Shown here: positions 11,115-21,277 of the stretch, piece after piece
Layout: every line of letters begins with the position of its first letter
How positions within the stretch are numbered: position 1 is the first letter of the stretch
Origin: an uncultured Prevotella sp.
GTDB taxonomy: Bacteria; Bacteroidota; Bacteroidia; Bacteroidales; Bacteroidaceae
Assembly: GCA_944320355.1 (NCBI GenBank)
Contig: CALUHC010000038.1
Coordinates: 62,001 to 126,000, forward strand
Direction of reading: 5' to 3'
DNA: 64,000 nucleotides
Translations under genes and position numbers: made by a program
The notes under the pieces: generated by a model
Seen by the model: only the letters and a program-made list of their open reading frames with translations
The model's database searches: none
What the model was told of the DNA's origin: nothing

Positions 11115-13283
11115 TCACTTCTTCAGCCAGCGGTCGAGCCAGCCGAAGAACGTGCGCTGCCACAGAATGCCGTTCTGTGGCTTGAGCACCCAGTGGTTCT
11201 CGTCGGGGAAGAGCAGCAGCTCTGCTGGTATGCCGCGCATCCGGGCTGCGTTGAATGCGCCCATGCCCTGGTTGTAGTTGATGCGGTAGTCCTTCTCGCC
11301 GTGTATGCAGAGGATTGGCGTGTCCCACTTGTCGACAAACTTGTGGGGCGAGTTCTCGTATGTCTTGCGGGCATTGTCTGGCAGCCCTTTGTTCCAGTAT
11401 GCGCTCTCATACTCCCAGTTGCTGAACCACGCTTCCTCCGTGTCGGTGTACATCGACTCAAGGTTGAACGCGCCGTCGTGGGCGATAAAGCACTTGAAGC
11501 GCTTGTTGTGGTGGCCGGCGAGGTAGTAAACGCTGAATCCGCCGAAGCTGGCGCCCACGGCGCCGAGGCGGTCTTTGTCTACAAATGGCAGGTTCTGCGT
11601 GGCGTCATCGATGGCCGAGAGGTAGTCGTTCATGCACTGCCCGGTCCAGTCGCCGCTGATCTGCTCGTTCCATTCCGAGCCGAAGCCGGGGAGCCCGCGG
11701 CGGTTGGGAGCCACGATGACATAGCCGTTGGCGGCCATCATCTGCAGGTTCCAGCGATAGCTCCAGAACTGGCTCACAGGGCTTTGTGGCCCGCCTTCAC
11801 AGTAGAGCAGTGTGGGGTATTTCTTGTTGGCATCGAAATCAGCCGGCAAGACAATCCAGCAGAGCATATTCTTGCCGTCGTTGGTCTTTACCCACCGCTG
11901 TTGCACCTTGCCGAGCGACAGCTGGTCGAGTATGTGCTTGTTCTCGAATGTGATCTGTTCCACGTCGGTCTTGTCGGCATTCTTGCCTGGGTCTATGATA
12001 TAGATGTCTGACGGTGCCGACAGGCTTTGGCGTATGGCCAGCAGTTTCTTGCCGTCGTTGGCGGGCGACAGAGCCACGTAGTTGGCCCAGTCGTTGGTGA
12101 TCTGGCGCACCTCACCGTTTAGGTTGGTTTGGTAGACGTTGATGCAGCCGTGCCACACTCCAATGAACGAGAGGGTCTTGGAGTCGCTGCCCCAGCAGAA
12201 GGCGTCTACATTTGAGTCGAAACTCTCGGTGACGTAGGTCTTGGTGCCGGTGGCAATGTCGTATATGCAGAGGCGGTTGCGGTCAGACTCGTATCCGTCT
12301 CGCGCCATGCTCTGCCATGCGATGTGCTTGCCGTCGGGCGAGAACTGTGGGTTGGTGTCGTATCCCGGGTTGTTCTTCAGGTTCTCCTCGCTGTTCACAG
12401 CCTGGTCTTTCATCGTGCGTGTGGGGTCTGTCGGCACTGGCTTATAGTCTGCCGGTTTGCACAGGTTAGTGGTCAGCTTGGTCTCGGTGTTGTACAGATA
12501 AATGTCGGCATCGGTGGATATGGCATATTGCAGGCCCGTTTTCTTGCGGCAGGTGTATGCTATCTGTTTTGAGTCTGCGCTCCATGCCAGTTGCTCTATG
12601 CCTCCGAACGGAGCCATGGGGCATTCGTATGGCTCGCCTTTGAGTATGTCTTCGCCCTCATTGATTCCACTGGCTGTGACGTCGGCAACGAATGGGTGGG
12701 GGATGCTTTCCACATAGTGGTCCCAGTGGCGGTACATGAGGTCGGTGGCAAGTATGCCTGTCGTGAGCGGCAGGTCGTCGGGATTTTTCTTTATGATATC
12801 GTTGTAGGGTATCGATTTTATGAGGATGACTTTCTTTCCGTCGGGTGAGAACTTGAATCCTTCGATGTCTGTCCCGGACTTGGTAAGTTGCGTGCGCCCT
12901 GTTCCGTCGGCGTTCATTGACCATAGTTGTCCGCCGGACAGGTATGCGATGCGCCTGCCCCCGTCAATCCATGCCGGGTCGGTCTCGCTCTCTGCAGAAG
13001 TGGTCAGCTGCCTGTTGTTCTTTCCGTTGGCTTCGATGAGGCAGATTACTTGGTGGCCTTTGTTCTCTTTCACGCTGTAATATCCCACCTGGTAGGCTAC
13101 GAGTTTGCCGTCGGGCGAAGCCGTTGCGGTGGCTATTCGTCCCATGGCCCACAGGGCTTCGGGAGTCATGAGCTTGCTTTCGAGCTTTATGTCGCTCTTG
13201 CCAATTATGGTGTTTGGAGTGGTCTGTGCGTTGATACCTGTGGCCATCAACGCTGTTGCTGTAAGAGCAATAAGTCTGTTCAT
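11115..13283 (-). CDS. S9-family dipeptidyl peptidase (DPP5-like)
   Basis: 722 residues: signal peptide (about 1-19, ending INAQ), an N-terminal beta-propeller with repeated WD40-like strands (ASPDGKLVAYQ, WSMNADGTGRTQLT, FSPDGKKVILIKS, FSPDGKHIAWQS), and a C-terminal alpha/beta-hydrolase domain. The catalytic triad is visible: Ser579 in GASFGG, Asp665 in GEKDYR, His697 in ENHWV. Length and layout fit the periplasmic DPP5 group of Bacteroidales, which release dipeptides from oligopeptide N-termini. The MFSD1-like transporter gene follows on the same strand. Confidence 0.88.
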   Translation of the reverse strand: MNRLIALTATALMATGINAQTTPNTIIGKSDIKLESKLMTPEALWAMGRIATATASPDGKLVAYQVGYYSVKENKGHQVICLIEANGKNNRQLTTSAESETDPAWIDGGRRIAYLSGGQLWSMNADGTGRTQLTKSGTDIEGFKFSPDGKKVILIKSIPYNDIIKKNPDDLPLTTGILATDLMYRHWDHYVESIPHPFVADVTASGINEGEDILKGEPYECPMAPFGGIEQLAWSADSKQIAYTCRKKTGLQYAISTDADIYLYNTETKLTTNLCKPADYKPVPTDPTRTMKDQAVNSEENLKNNPGYDTNPQFSPDGKHIAWQSMARDGYESDRNRLCIYDIATGTKTYVTESFDSNVDAFCWGSDSKTLSFIGVWHGCINVYQTNLNGEVRQITNDWANYVALSPANDGKKLLAIRQSLSAPSDIYIIDPGKNADKTDVEQITFENKHILDQLSLGKVQQRWVKTNDGKNMLCWIVLPADFDANKKYPTLLYCEGGPQSPVSQFWSYRWNLQMMAANGYVIVAPNRRGLPGFGSEWNEQISGDWTGQCMNDYLSAIDDATQNLPFVDKDRLGAVGASFGGFSVYYLAGHHNKRFKCFIAHDGAFNLESMYTDTEEAWFSNWEYESAYWNKGLPDNARKTYENSPHKFVDKWDTPILCIHGEKDYRINYNQGMGAFNAARMRGIPAELLLFPDENHWVLKPQNGILWQRTFFGWLDRWLKK

Positions 13284-13306
13284 GGGTAACGGTCTTTAGT
13301 TTATAG

Positions 13307-13338
13307 TGTGAGGGCATCCAGAACTGAACGCCCTCACA
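13307..13338 (-). terminator. Hairpin between yidC and the S9 peptidase gene
   Basis: TGTGAGGGC (13307-13315) pairs perfectly with GCCCTCACA (13330-13338). It lies 26 bp beyond the yidC stop on the minus strand. A strong T-tail is missing, so attenuation is as likely as full termination. Confidence 0.5.
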
Positions 13339-13363
13339 TTGTGGTTTGGTATTAATATGTTTG

Positions 13364-15250
13364 CTATTTGTTTCTGCCTTGCTCGCGCTGCCGTTGCAAC
13401 TCCTGTGCCTGTCGTTGCATCTCTTCAAGTCGCGCGGCCAGGCCGCTGGCCTTCTTCGGGTTCTTCTGGTTCTCCTTATAGCGCGCTTCGAGTATGGCGA
13501 GCAGCTTCTCGTCGTTTGTGGTCTTGCGCAACAGCCACATTATGGCTGCGCTGAAGAAGAGCGAGATGAAGTAATAGAAGTTCAGGCCGGCAGAGTAATC
13601 GTTGAAGATGAAGAAGAACATGACCGGCATCAGGTACATCATCCATTGCATCATTTTCATCTGTTCAGCCTGTTGGCCTACCATTTGGTCACGCTGTTGG
13701 CGCATACTCATGATGGAATATAGCACGTTTGCCACGCAGAAGAGTATGCAGGTGAGGCTCAGGTGGTCGCCAATGAGCCAGATGTTCTTGTTCCACTCTA
13801 TGATTGGGTCATAGGTAGAGAGGTCGCTTATCCACAGGAAACTCTCTCCACGCAGCTGTATTGCGTTTGGCACGAAGTTGAACATGGCAATCCAGATGGG
13901 CATCTGTATCAGCACAGGCAGGCATCCGCTCAGTGGGCTTACGCCATATTTGGAGTACATTGCCATCATTGCCTGCTGCTTCATCATTTGGTCTTCGGGC
14001 TTGTCATACTGCTTGGTGGCCTCTTCTATTTTCGGTCTGAGCACACGCATCTTGGCCGAGCTCATGTAGCTCTTCTTCACCATGGGATAAGTTATTACCT
14101 TCAGTAGCAGTGTGATGAGTATGAGGACTATTCCCATGTTGAGCCCAAGGCTGGTGAGCCAGTCGAAGACGTAGAGCGTGAACCATCTGTTGATGATGCG
14201 GAAAAGCGGCCATCCGAGGTAAACGAGCTTCTGCAGGTCAAGCTCTTTGCCGCTGATGCTCTCTTTCTCCACGCTTTGCAGCAGGCGGAAGTCGTTGGGG
14301 CCGATGTACATTTCGAGCACGGTTGGCTTGGCTCCGGTCGGGTCGAATGCTGTCTTCAGCTTGGCTTCATACTGCTTGAGATATCCGCTACCTTTCTCTT
14401 GCGGTATGCTTGTCATCAGCGAGTTGGCTGCAAAGTCGTCCTTAGAGATTAGGACGGCGCTGAAGAACTGGTTCTTGAAAGCCACCCAATCGAGCTTTTC
14501 TTCTATTTTCTCGTCCTCTTTGGCTGATGTCTCGCTTAGGTAGTCGGTGCCGCCCTCTTTCTCTTTGTACGTGAGGGTGGCGTAACGGTTCTCGAAAGTG
14601 AAGCCTTTTTCTTGCTGGCGGCATAGGTCGCTCCACTCTATATCCATTTCCCGGTAGTTGGGAGCGAACATTCCGGCAAGTCCTTCTGCTCTTACGGACA
14701 TCCTGAGCAGGTAGTCCTTGCCGAGCACGTAGTCGAGAATCAGGGCACCGCCATTGCCTGCTTGCGCGGTCATAGTGACAGTAGAGTCTGTCACATTGGA
14801 GGGAGTGAAGTAGAGGTCAGCGGTGATGATGTTTGTCTCTTTGCCCGCCATCATGAAATTCAGGCTCTGGTCCTTGCCGTCGAATAGGGTTACGTCAGGT
14901 GCTCCTGTGTGGTCTTTGAAGCCCAGAATCTTGGCTTTCTTTATCACGCCGCCTTTTGTTTCGAGCGTCAGTTCCACTTTGTCGTTCTTCAGGGTCACTT
15001 GTTTGTTGATCCCGTTAAGTGCTGGATGGAAAAGCGCCGAGGTGTCTCCCTTGGCCGAAGTGGCGGCTTGTGCTTTGCGCGCGGCCTCTTCTGCCTTTTG
15101 GGCTTGTTCGGCTTTTTGCTTTATTGCGTTTGCGATGGAGTCCTCTTGCCGTTGCATTGCTATCTGTTCTTCAGACGGTTGCACGTACCATGTGTAGCCT
15201 ATCAGGAGCAAGGCCATCAGCAGCAAGCCTATGGTTGTGTTCTTGTTCAT
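13364..15250 (-). CDS. yidC: Membrane protein insertase YidC
   Basis: Inserts and folds inner-membrane proteins, alone or with Sec. 628 residues: an N-terminal anchor helix (about 5-22, TTIGLLLMALLLIGYTWYV), a Lys/Glu/Ala-rich linker with THE QE-type charge, the large periplasmic P1 domain (about 80-360), and the five-helix 60KD_IMP core (LGLNMGIVLILITLLLKVIT, SPLSGCLPVLIQMPIWIAMF, NDYSAGLNFYYFISLFFSA). The tail (about 580-628) is a basic, Gln/Glu-rich coiled coil, common in this phylum. pyrG lies 39 bp upstream on the same strand; co-transcription is likely. Confidence 0.96.
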   Translation of the reverse strand: MNKNTTIGLLLMALLLIGYTWYVQPSEEQIAMQRQEDSIANAIKQKAEQAQKAEEAARKAQAATSAKGDTSALFHPALNGINKQVTLKNDKVELTLETKGGVIKKAKILGFKDHTGAPDVTLFDGKDQSLNFMMAGKETNIITADLYFTPSNVTDSTVTMTAQAGNGGALILDYVLGKDYLLRMSVRAEGLAGMFAPNYREMDIEWSDLCRQQEKGFTFENRYATLTYKEKEGGTDYLSETSAKEDEKIEEKLDWVAFKNQFFSAVLISKDDFAANSLMTSIPQEKGSGYLKQYEAKLKTAFDPTGAKPTVLEMYIGPNDFRLLQSVEKESISGKELDLQKLVYLGWPLFRIINRWFTLYVFDWLTSLGLNMGIVLILITLLLKVITYPMVKKSYMSSAKMRVLRPKIEEATKQYDKPEDQMMKQQAMMAMYSKYGVSPLSGCLPVLIQMPIWIAMFNFVPNAIQLRGESFLWISDLSTYDPIIEWNKNIWLIGDHLSLTCILFCVANVLYSIMSMRQQRDQMVGQQAEQMKMMQWMMYLMPVMFFFIFNDYSAGLNFYYFISLFFSAAIMWLLRKTTNDEKLLAILEARYKENQKNPKKASGLAARLEEMQRQAQELQRQREQGRNK

Positions 15251-15289
15251 CTCGTTTTTGTGTATTGTTTCTGTTGTCGCAGTCTCTTT

Positions 15290-17002
<1,713 letters not shown>

Positions 17003-17045
17003 TTATCTTCAGACTGTATCTCTTTGCGCTTTTTTCCGTTGTGGC

Positions 17046-17077
17046 TTGCTGTTTCTCGTTTTTAATTTCTAACTTTG
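17046..17077 (+). promoter_or_regulatory. Promoter of the DUF3078 gene
   Basis: TTG at 17046-17048, a 21-bp spacer, then TAACTTTG at 17070-17077. Confidence 0.65.
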
Positions 17078-17148
17078 CAAGGGTTTCGCGCTGGCGGGGT
17101 GTCGGGGCGGCTTTATGACGAAAACAAACAAGGCCAGATTTTTTGCAG

Positions 17149-18450
17149 ATGAGGTTACGATTCTTTTTTTTGTTGTTTGCCGTTTGTGCTGTCGTTAGCG
17201 AGGCTTTTGCCCAGCGCAGGCAGTCGCGGTTTGCTGTTGCCGATACGACTGGCGTGGTCAGGGCATACATTGATTCGCTGCGTGCGTGTCGGATGCGCCT
17301 CGACTCTGCGGTTGCCAGGCGTGACTCGGTTGGCGGCAGTGCTTCTGACGGTCGCCTTTACCGTCTTTTCGCCCCCTTTACTTTCTATTATTCGCCGGCG
17401 GCAGCGGCCATTGGCGCGGATTCATGTGCCGCTTTCCGTGACTCTTTGGCCGGTGCGGTCGATGAGGCCTTGCTGCGTGTATATCTTGAGCGTCCGGATT
17501 TGGTTGTCTGCACAGAGGGCGACTTGCGTGAGTCCGGTTCCTTGCGCAGTGACATTCTGGAGAAACCTATGCGCCAGGAGCTTGACCTTGTTGACAAAGT
17601 GGAGCCCGTTCCTGATGTGGCAGTGCTCGCTCCAAGCAACGTTTTGTTGAAGAAACCCAACTTCTGGAGCTTCGGCGGAGATGCCGATTTGCAGTTGTTG
17701 CAGAACTATGTGTCGGACAATTGGTACAAAGGAGGCGAGAGCAATTACTCGATGGTGGGCAACATGACACTCACGGCCAACTACGATAACAAGAGCAAGA
17801 TAAAGTTTGAGAACAAACTGGAGATGAAACTCGGCTTCCAGACATCGCGCGACGACACACTGCACAGGTTCAAAACCAACAATGACCTTATAAGATATAC
17901 CGGCAAGCTGGGGCTTCAGGCCAAGAACCGATGGTACTACACAATACAGCTGCAAGCCTACACCCAGTTCACCCGCGGCTTGAAGAGCAATGACAAGAAA
18001 ACGTATTCGGACTTCATGTCGCCTTTCAATCTCAATGTCGGTCTTGGTATGGACTATAAGCTCGACACGAAGAGCAAGAAGCTGAGCGGCAGCGTCAACC
18101 TCTCGCCAATAGCTTTTAGCTTTGTTTATGTGGACAGGAAGGACCTTGCGGGTGATTATGGAGTGGTTGGTGACCACCGTACACACGAGGATTTCGGTTC
18201 GCAGGTCACGGTTGACTTGACCTGGACAATCACAGACCAGATAAAATGGAAGTCGCGTTTTTATGGATATACCACATACAAGCGCGTGCAGATGGAGTGG
18301 GAGAATACAATAACATTGAGCATAAGCAAGTATGTGAGCACCAACATATTCCTTTATCCGCGTTTTGACGACGACGGGAACTATGACGAAAGCATGGGCT
18401 ACTGGCAGTTCAAGGAGTACTGTTCGCTGGGCTTCTCTTATGATTTCTGA
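17149..18450 (+). CDS. DUF3078 outer-membrane protein
   Basis: 433 residues: signal peptide (about 1-21, MRLRFFFLLFAVCAVVSEAFAQ), a variable N-terminal part (about 22-165), and the DUF3078 domain to the C-terminus (WSFGGDADLQLLQNYVSDNW, YKGGESNYSMVGNMTLTANY, then many amphipathic strands ending CSLGFSYDF). The terminal Phe and strand-rich C-terminal half point to a beta-barrel. The function is not known. The start is ATG 17149; a TTG two codons upstream is in frame but less likely. Transcription runs toward the DUF1573 gene, with a perfect hairpin between the two. Confidence 0.8.
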   Translation: MRLRFFFLLFAVCAVVSEAFAQRRQSRFAVADTTGVVRAYIDSLRACRMRLDSAVARRDSVGGSASDGRLYRLFAPFTFYYSPAAAAIGADSCAAFRDSLAGAVDEALLRVYLERPDLVVCTEGDLRESGSLRSDILEKPMRQELDLVDKVEPVPDVAVLAPSNVLLKKPNFWSFGGDADLQLLQNYVSDNWYKGGESNYSMVGNMTLTANYDNKSKIKFENKLEMKLGFQTSRDDTLHRFKTNNDLIRYTGKLGLQAKNRWYYTIQLQAYTQFTRGLKSNDKKTYSDFMSPFNLNVGLGMDYKLDTKSKKLSGSVNLSPIAFSFVYVDRKDLAGDYGVVGDHRTHEDFGSQVTVDLTWTITDQIKWKSRFYGYTTYKRVQMEWENTITLSISKYVSTNIFLYPRFDDDGNYDESMGYWQFKEYCSLGFSYDF

Positions 18451-18543
18451 CCACGGTGCCGTCTTTTTGTAGGCATTTCATGTTTTGGCGTGGTGCTGAT
18501 GCGACGGGAAACGGCTTTGTCGTTGGTTTTGTGCCAGCAGTCA

Positions 18544-18595
18544 GAAACAGTTCAGCCACAGTGGCGGATGTATGCCACTGTGGCTGAACTGTTTC
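18544..18595. terminator. 22-bp perfect hairpin between convergent genes
   Basis: Bases 18544-18565 and 18574-18595 are exact reverse complements with an 8-nt loop. The position between two converging genes fits a bidirectional terminator, although neither side has a T-run. Confidence 0.65.
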
Positions 18596-18631
18596 GCCAC
18601 GCCTACCGGCTGTCTTATGATCGATTTGGGT

Positions 18632-19039
18632 TTATTTCTTTGCCTCTTCCATATCGCCCTCTATGTAGAGCCGTGTCATTTCCACAGCGCCGTTGGTGCG
18701 TATGGTGATGGACTTCTTGAAGTGGCCGGGAAAGCGTCCTGCTCCGTTGTATGTCACCTTTATTTGTCCCTTCTGTCCGGGCATGACGGGAGACTTGGTG
18801 TATTCCGGAACCGTGCATCCACAACTTGCCACCGCCTGGTTGATGATGAGCGGAGCCTCGCCAATGTTAGTATATGTGAACACACACGACACTTTTGGTG
18901 ATGACTCGGAGAACTTGCCGAAGTTGTGGGTGGTCTTGTCAAACTTGATTTTGGCCTGCTTGCCACGATCTGCCGTTTGCGCCACCGCAACCGTCATGCA
19001 GCAAACCAGCATCAAGGCCATAAATAAGATTTTCTTCAT
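18632..19039 (-). CDS. DUF1573 secreted protein
   Basis: 135 residues with a signal peptide (about 1-21, MKKILFMALMLVCCMTVAVAQ) and one DUF1573 Ig-like domain: HNFGKFSESSPKVSCVFTYTN, then VASCGCTVPEYTKSPVMPG and GQIKVTYN. The CGC motif is the family hallmark. The family is abundant in Bacteroidetes and has no settled function. I chose ATG 19039 because it begins directly at the signal peptide; the frame stays open a further 27 codons upstream through the promoter region. Confidence 0.85.
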   Translation of the reverse strand: MKKILFMALMLVCCMTVAVAQTADRGKQAKIKFDKTTHNFGKFSESSPKVSCVFTYTNIGEAPLIINQAVASCGCTVPEYTKSPVMPGQKGQIKVTYNGAGRFPGHFKKSITIRTNGAVEMTRLYIEGDMEEAKK

Positions 19040-19066
19040 AAGTGCTATTAATTTTATTCTTGGCGG

Positions 19067-19074
19067 CAAAATTA
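19067..19074 (-). promoter_or_regulatory. -7 element of the DUF1573 gene
   Basis: Minus-strand TAATTTTG 28 bp before the start codon; no convincing -33 element at the usual distance. Confidence 0.4.
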
Positions 19075-19127
19075 ACGTTTTTCCGCCATAGTTGTATGCT
19101 GTCGCAATGCTATTTTTCAATAATTAA

Positions 19128-19164
19128 CATACCGCCCGGCCGCATTTTGTGGCCGGGCGGTATG
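19128..19164 (-). terminator. Hairpin after the GH105 gene
   Basis: Perfect 14-bp stem CATACCGCCCGGCC (19128-19141) with 19151-19164. On the minus strand it is followed by TTAATTATTG. It would end GH105 transcription before the DUF1573 promoter. The stretch 19165-19308 shows nothing else. Confidence 0.65.
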
Positions 19165-19308
19165 TTGTGCCGATGTGTCTTTCTATGGCTGTTTTAATTT
19201 CATCAGCTGCCGGAATGCCCCCAAGGCGGTGGTGCTAAACACATCGTTGATTAAGAAACTGTTTCTGATTTTATAAAATCAATACAGCTTCTAAATAAAA
19301 ACGGCTTT

Positions 19309-20433
19309 TCAGTCCTCACCGAGCAGCTTGTAGTATTCCACTGCGCCTAGCAGGAAGCACCCCAGGCCGAAGTCCTCGAAGTCGGGCACCTTGTCGTAGG
19401 TGACAGGCTGTCCCGCCGAGGGGTCTTTGCCCGTGCCCTGCACATAGCCAAGGAATCCGTCCTTGTGCAGTGCCTCTGTGGCCATGGCTTGCCATGCCTT
19501 GTCGGCCACGGGGCGGAATGTGTCGTCCTTCAGGTAGCCCTTGCGCAGGCCCCAGCTGATGCCGTAGAGGAACAGGGCTGTGCCGCTGGTCTCCTTGCCA
19601 CCGTATGTGGCGGGCGACACGAGGCTTACATTCCAGAAGCCGTCTTCGCGCTGGCACTTGGCCAGTGCGTCGCACATCATCACGAAGTCCTTCTTCAGCT
19701 CCTTGTATGTCTTGCCTTTGGGTTTCATCTGGTCCATTACCCTTACGAGCGCGGCCAGCACCCATCCGTTGCCGCGCGACCAGTAGCACTGGTTGCCGTC
19801 TTTCTCCTTGTAGGGCGGCACATAGTCGGCGTCGCGCCACCACAGCCCGTCCTGTTCGTTGAACAGTCCGCCGCCACATTCGTTCCTGCTCCAGCGATAC
19901 ATCTTCATCGCGTGGTCCAGATAGGCCTCGTCTCCCGTTATCTTGTACATCTGCGCATATACCGGCATGGCCATCTGTATTGCGTCTATCCACGTCCAGT
20001 ATTCAATCTTCGTCTCGCCCATCTGGCCTTGCAGGTTCTGCTGCGTGGGCAGCATCATCTCCTTGTTGCCGGTCATCATGTAGCGGTCCAGGTACGTTTG
20101 TGAGCAGCACTGGTTGTCGGCATCGCGCGTGGTGATGCCGTCGCGCGGTGTCCACTTGTGGAAGTTGGCCCACCGGTCGGTGTAGTCAATGTATTCCTGC
20201 TTGGGGTCTATGCTGTATAGAGCCATCAGGCCTTCGTAATATACCGCCCGCGTCCACAGGCTGCTCGGGCGTATTTTCTTTACGTTTGTGGCCTCGGTGG
20301 GGTCTGCGTATTTGCCCATGAAGTAGTCGTTGGCCGAGCGTGCGGCTTCGAGCACCTCTGTTTGTTTCGGCGTTTGCGCCGTGGCGGCCATTGTGCAGGC
20401 GGCAACGGCCATGATGGATAGCAATCTTTTCAT
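19309..20433 (-). CDS. Glycoside hydrolase family 105 (unsaturated rhamnogalacturonyl hydrolase type)
   Basis: 374 residues with a signal peptide (about 1-20, ending MAATAQ) and an (alpha/alpha)6-barrel of the GH88/GH105 type. Recognisable stretches are SSLWTRAVYYEGLMALY, DNQCCSQTYLDRYMMTG, WTWIDAIQMAMPVYAQM (Asp150 in the position of the catalytic Asp), QCYWSRGNGWVLAALVRVMD and GKETSGTALFLYGISWGLRKG. The family removes the 4,5-unsaturated uronic acid left by pectate or rhamnogalacturonan lyases. It stands alone with no susC/susD or lyase gene beside it here, so the exact glycan is not shown. Confidence 0.87.
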   Translation of the reverse strand: MKRLLSIMAVAACTMAATAQTPKQTEVLEAARSANDYFMGKYADPTEATNVKKIRPSSLWTRAVYYEGLMALYSIDPKQEYIDYTDRWANFHKWTPRDGITTRDADNQCCSQTYLDRYMMTGNKEMMLPTQQNLQGQMGETKIEYWTWIDAIQMAMPVYAQMYKITGDEAYLDHAMKMYRWSRNECGGGLFNEQDGLWWRDADYVPPYKEKDGNQCYWSRGNGWVLAALVRVMDQMKPKGKTYKELKKDFVMMCDALAKCQREDGFWNVSLVSPATYGGKETSGTALFLYGISWGLRKGYLKDDTFRPVADKAWQAMATEALHKDGFLGYVQGTGKDPSAGQPVTYDKVPDFEDFGLGCFLLGAVEYYKLLGED

Positions 20434-20856
20434 TTTCAGTTTGGGTTGTTTTTATTGGTGCCACAAAGTTAAGCAAAAAGTTCCGAACTGCCGCACAAAA
20501 ATTGTTTTTTGCGGCATATAGAGGAAAAACGACGGAGTTTTTGGTGGAAGTGGAATATATTGATATAAGCCATCGTTTCGTTTCTCAACGCTCATAAAGT
20601 GGAATGAAGGTTGTCTTTTCAGATGTTTATGATTGTAAATAGTGTTAAATCCGTAGACTTCATCATTACTGAGAATCGCATTTTCGGGGAAGACCACTCC
20701 TTTGGCTGTGAAAACGTGAAAATGAGTGTGCGGTCAGAAGTACTTGATAATCAAGGAGCTGTGTGTGTCTGTGGAGAGGCCGTGCAATGATTTGCGCTCG
20801 ACTATCAGGTGGAAATTGGCCGGAAACAGCGCTTTTATGGTCAAAACAGGTCTGCG

Positions 20857-20935
20857 ATATGTGCCGTTTTGCACTGCGAAACGGCACATATCGCAAGGCA
20901 AAACGGGCTGTATTGCAATCCGAAACGGCTGGTTT
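20857..20935. repeat. 22-bp palindrome array 2 (four units)
   Basis: Cores at 20857, 20879, 20901 and 20923: ATATGTGCCGTTT, AAACGGCACATAT, AAACGGGCTGTAT, AAACGGCTGGTTT. The first two are exact reverse complements of each other. The left flank near 20720-20760 (AAAATGAGTGTGC ... AAGT) resembles the flanks of arrays 1 and 4. Confidence 0.85.
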
Positions 20936-21212
20936 TGCTATTCCGGGCGGCTTTGTTGGTGCTGCATGAGTGACTTTGAGGCGTTTCCATTTGCTATTTT
21001 GCGGATTCTTGAAGTGTTAAAATCGAGGGGCTTGCCGCGCGTTTCCGATGTGTTAAAATAGGGCGGGGTGGGGCTGGCCATACCCATTCTCTCCGTACTC
21101 TAAGCTCTGCACTAAAGGCACTGCGGTTGCTTTCACGCTGCCACTTGCCGATGTGTGTCCTTGGCAGTCGGCGGATGGTGGAATTGTTTTTGCTTACTTT
21201 TCCGTTTCATTA

Positions 21213-21244
21213 TTTGTTTGTCTCCTCTTTTTTATATACTTTTG
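21213..21244 (+). promoter_or_regulatory. Promoter of aspS
   Basis: TTTG (21213-21216), 20-bp spacer, TACTTTTG (21237-21244): a full consensus match 34 bp before the ATG. Confidence 0.8.
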
Positions 21245-21277
21245 CAAGTCAGTTAAAGAACACTCTAAATATTAAAT

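Larger units (their letters stand above)
20434..21277. other. 844-bp gene-free divergent region
   Basis: Separates GH105 (minus) from aspS (plus). It holds a possible -7 element for GH105 (minus-strand TAACTTTG at 20471-20464, -33 not clear), 22-bp palindrome array 2 and the aspS promoter. Nothing coding is convincing. Confidence 0.6.

Noticed and set aside
9947-11185. 412-codon plus-strand frame opposite the MFS gene
   Set aside because: Shadow of the transporter gene; low-complexity His/Glu-rich translation.
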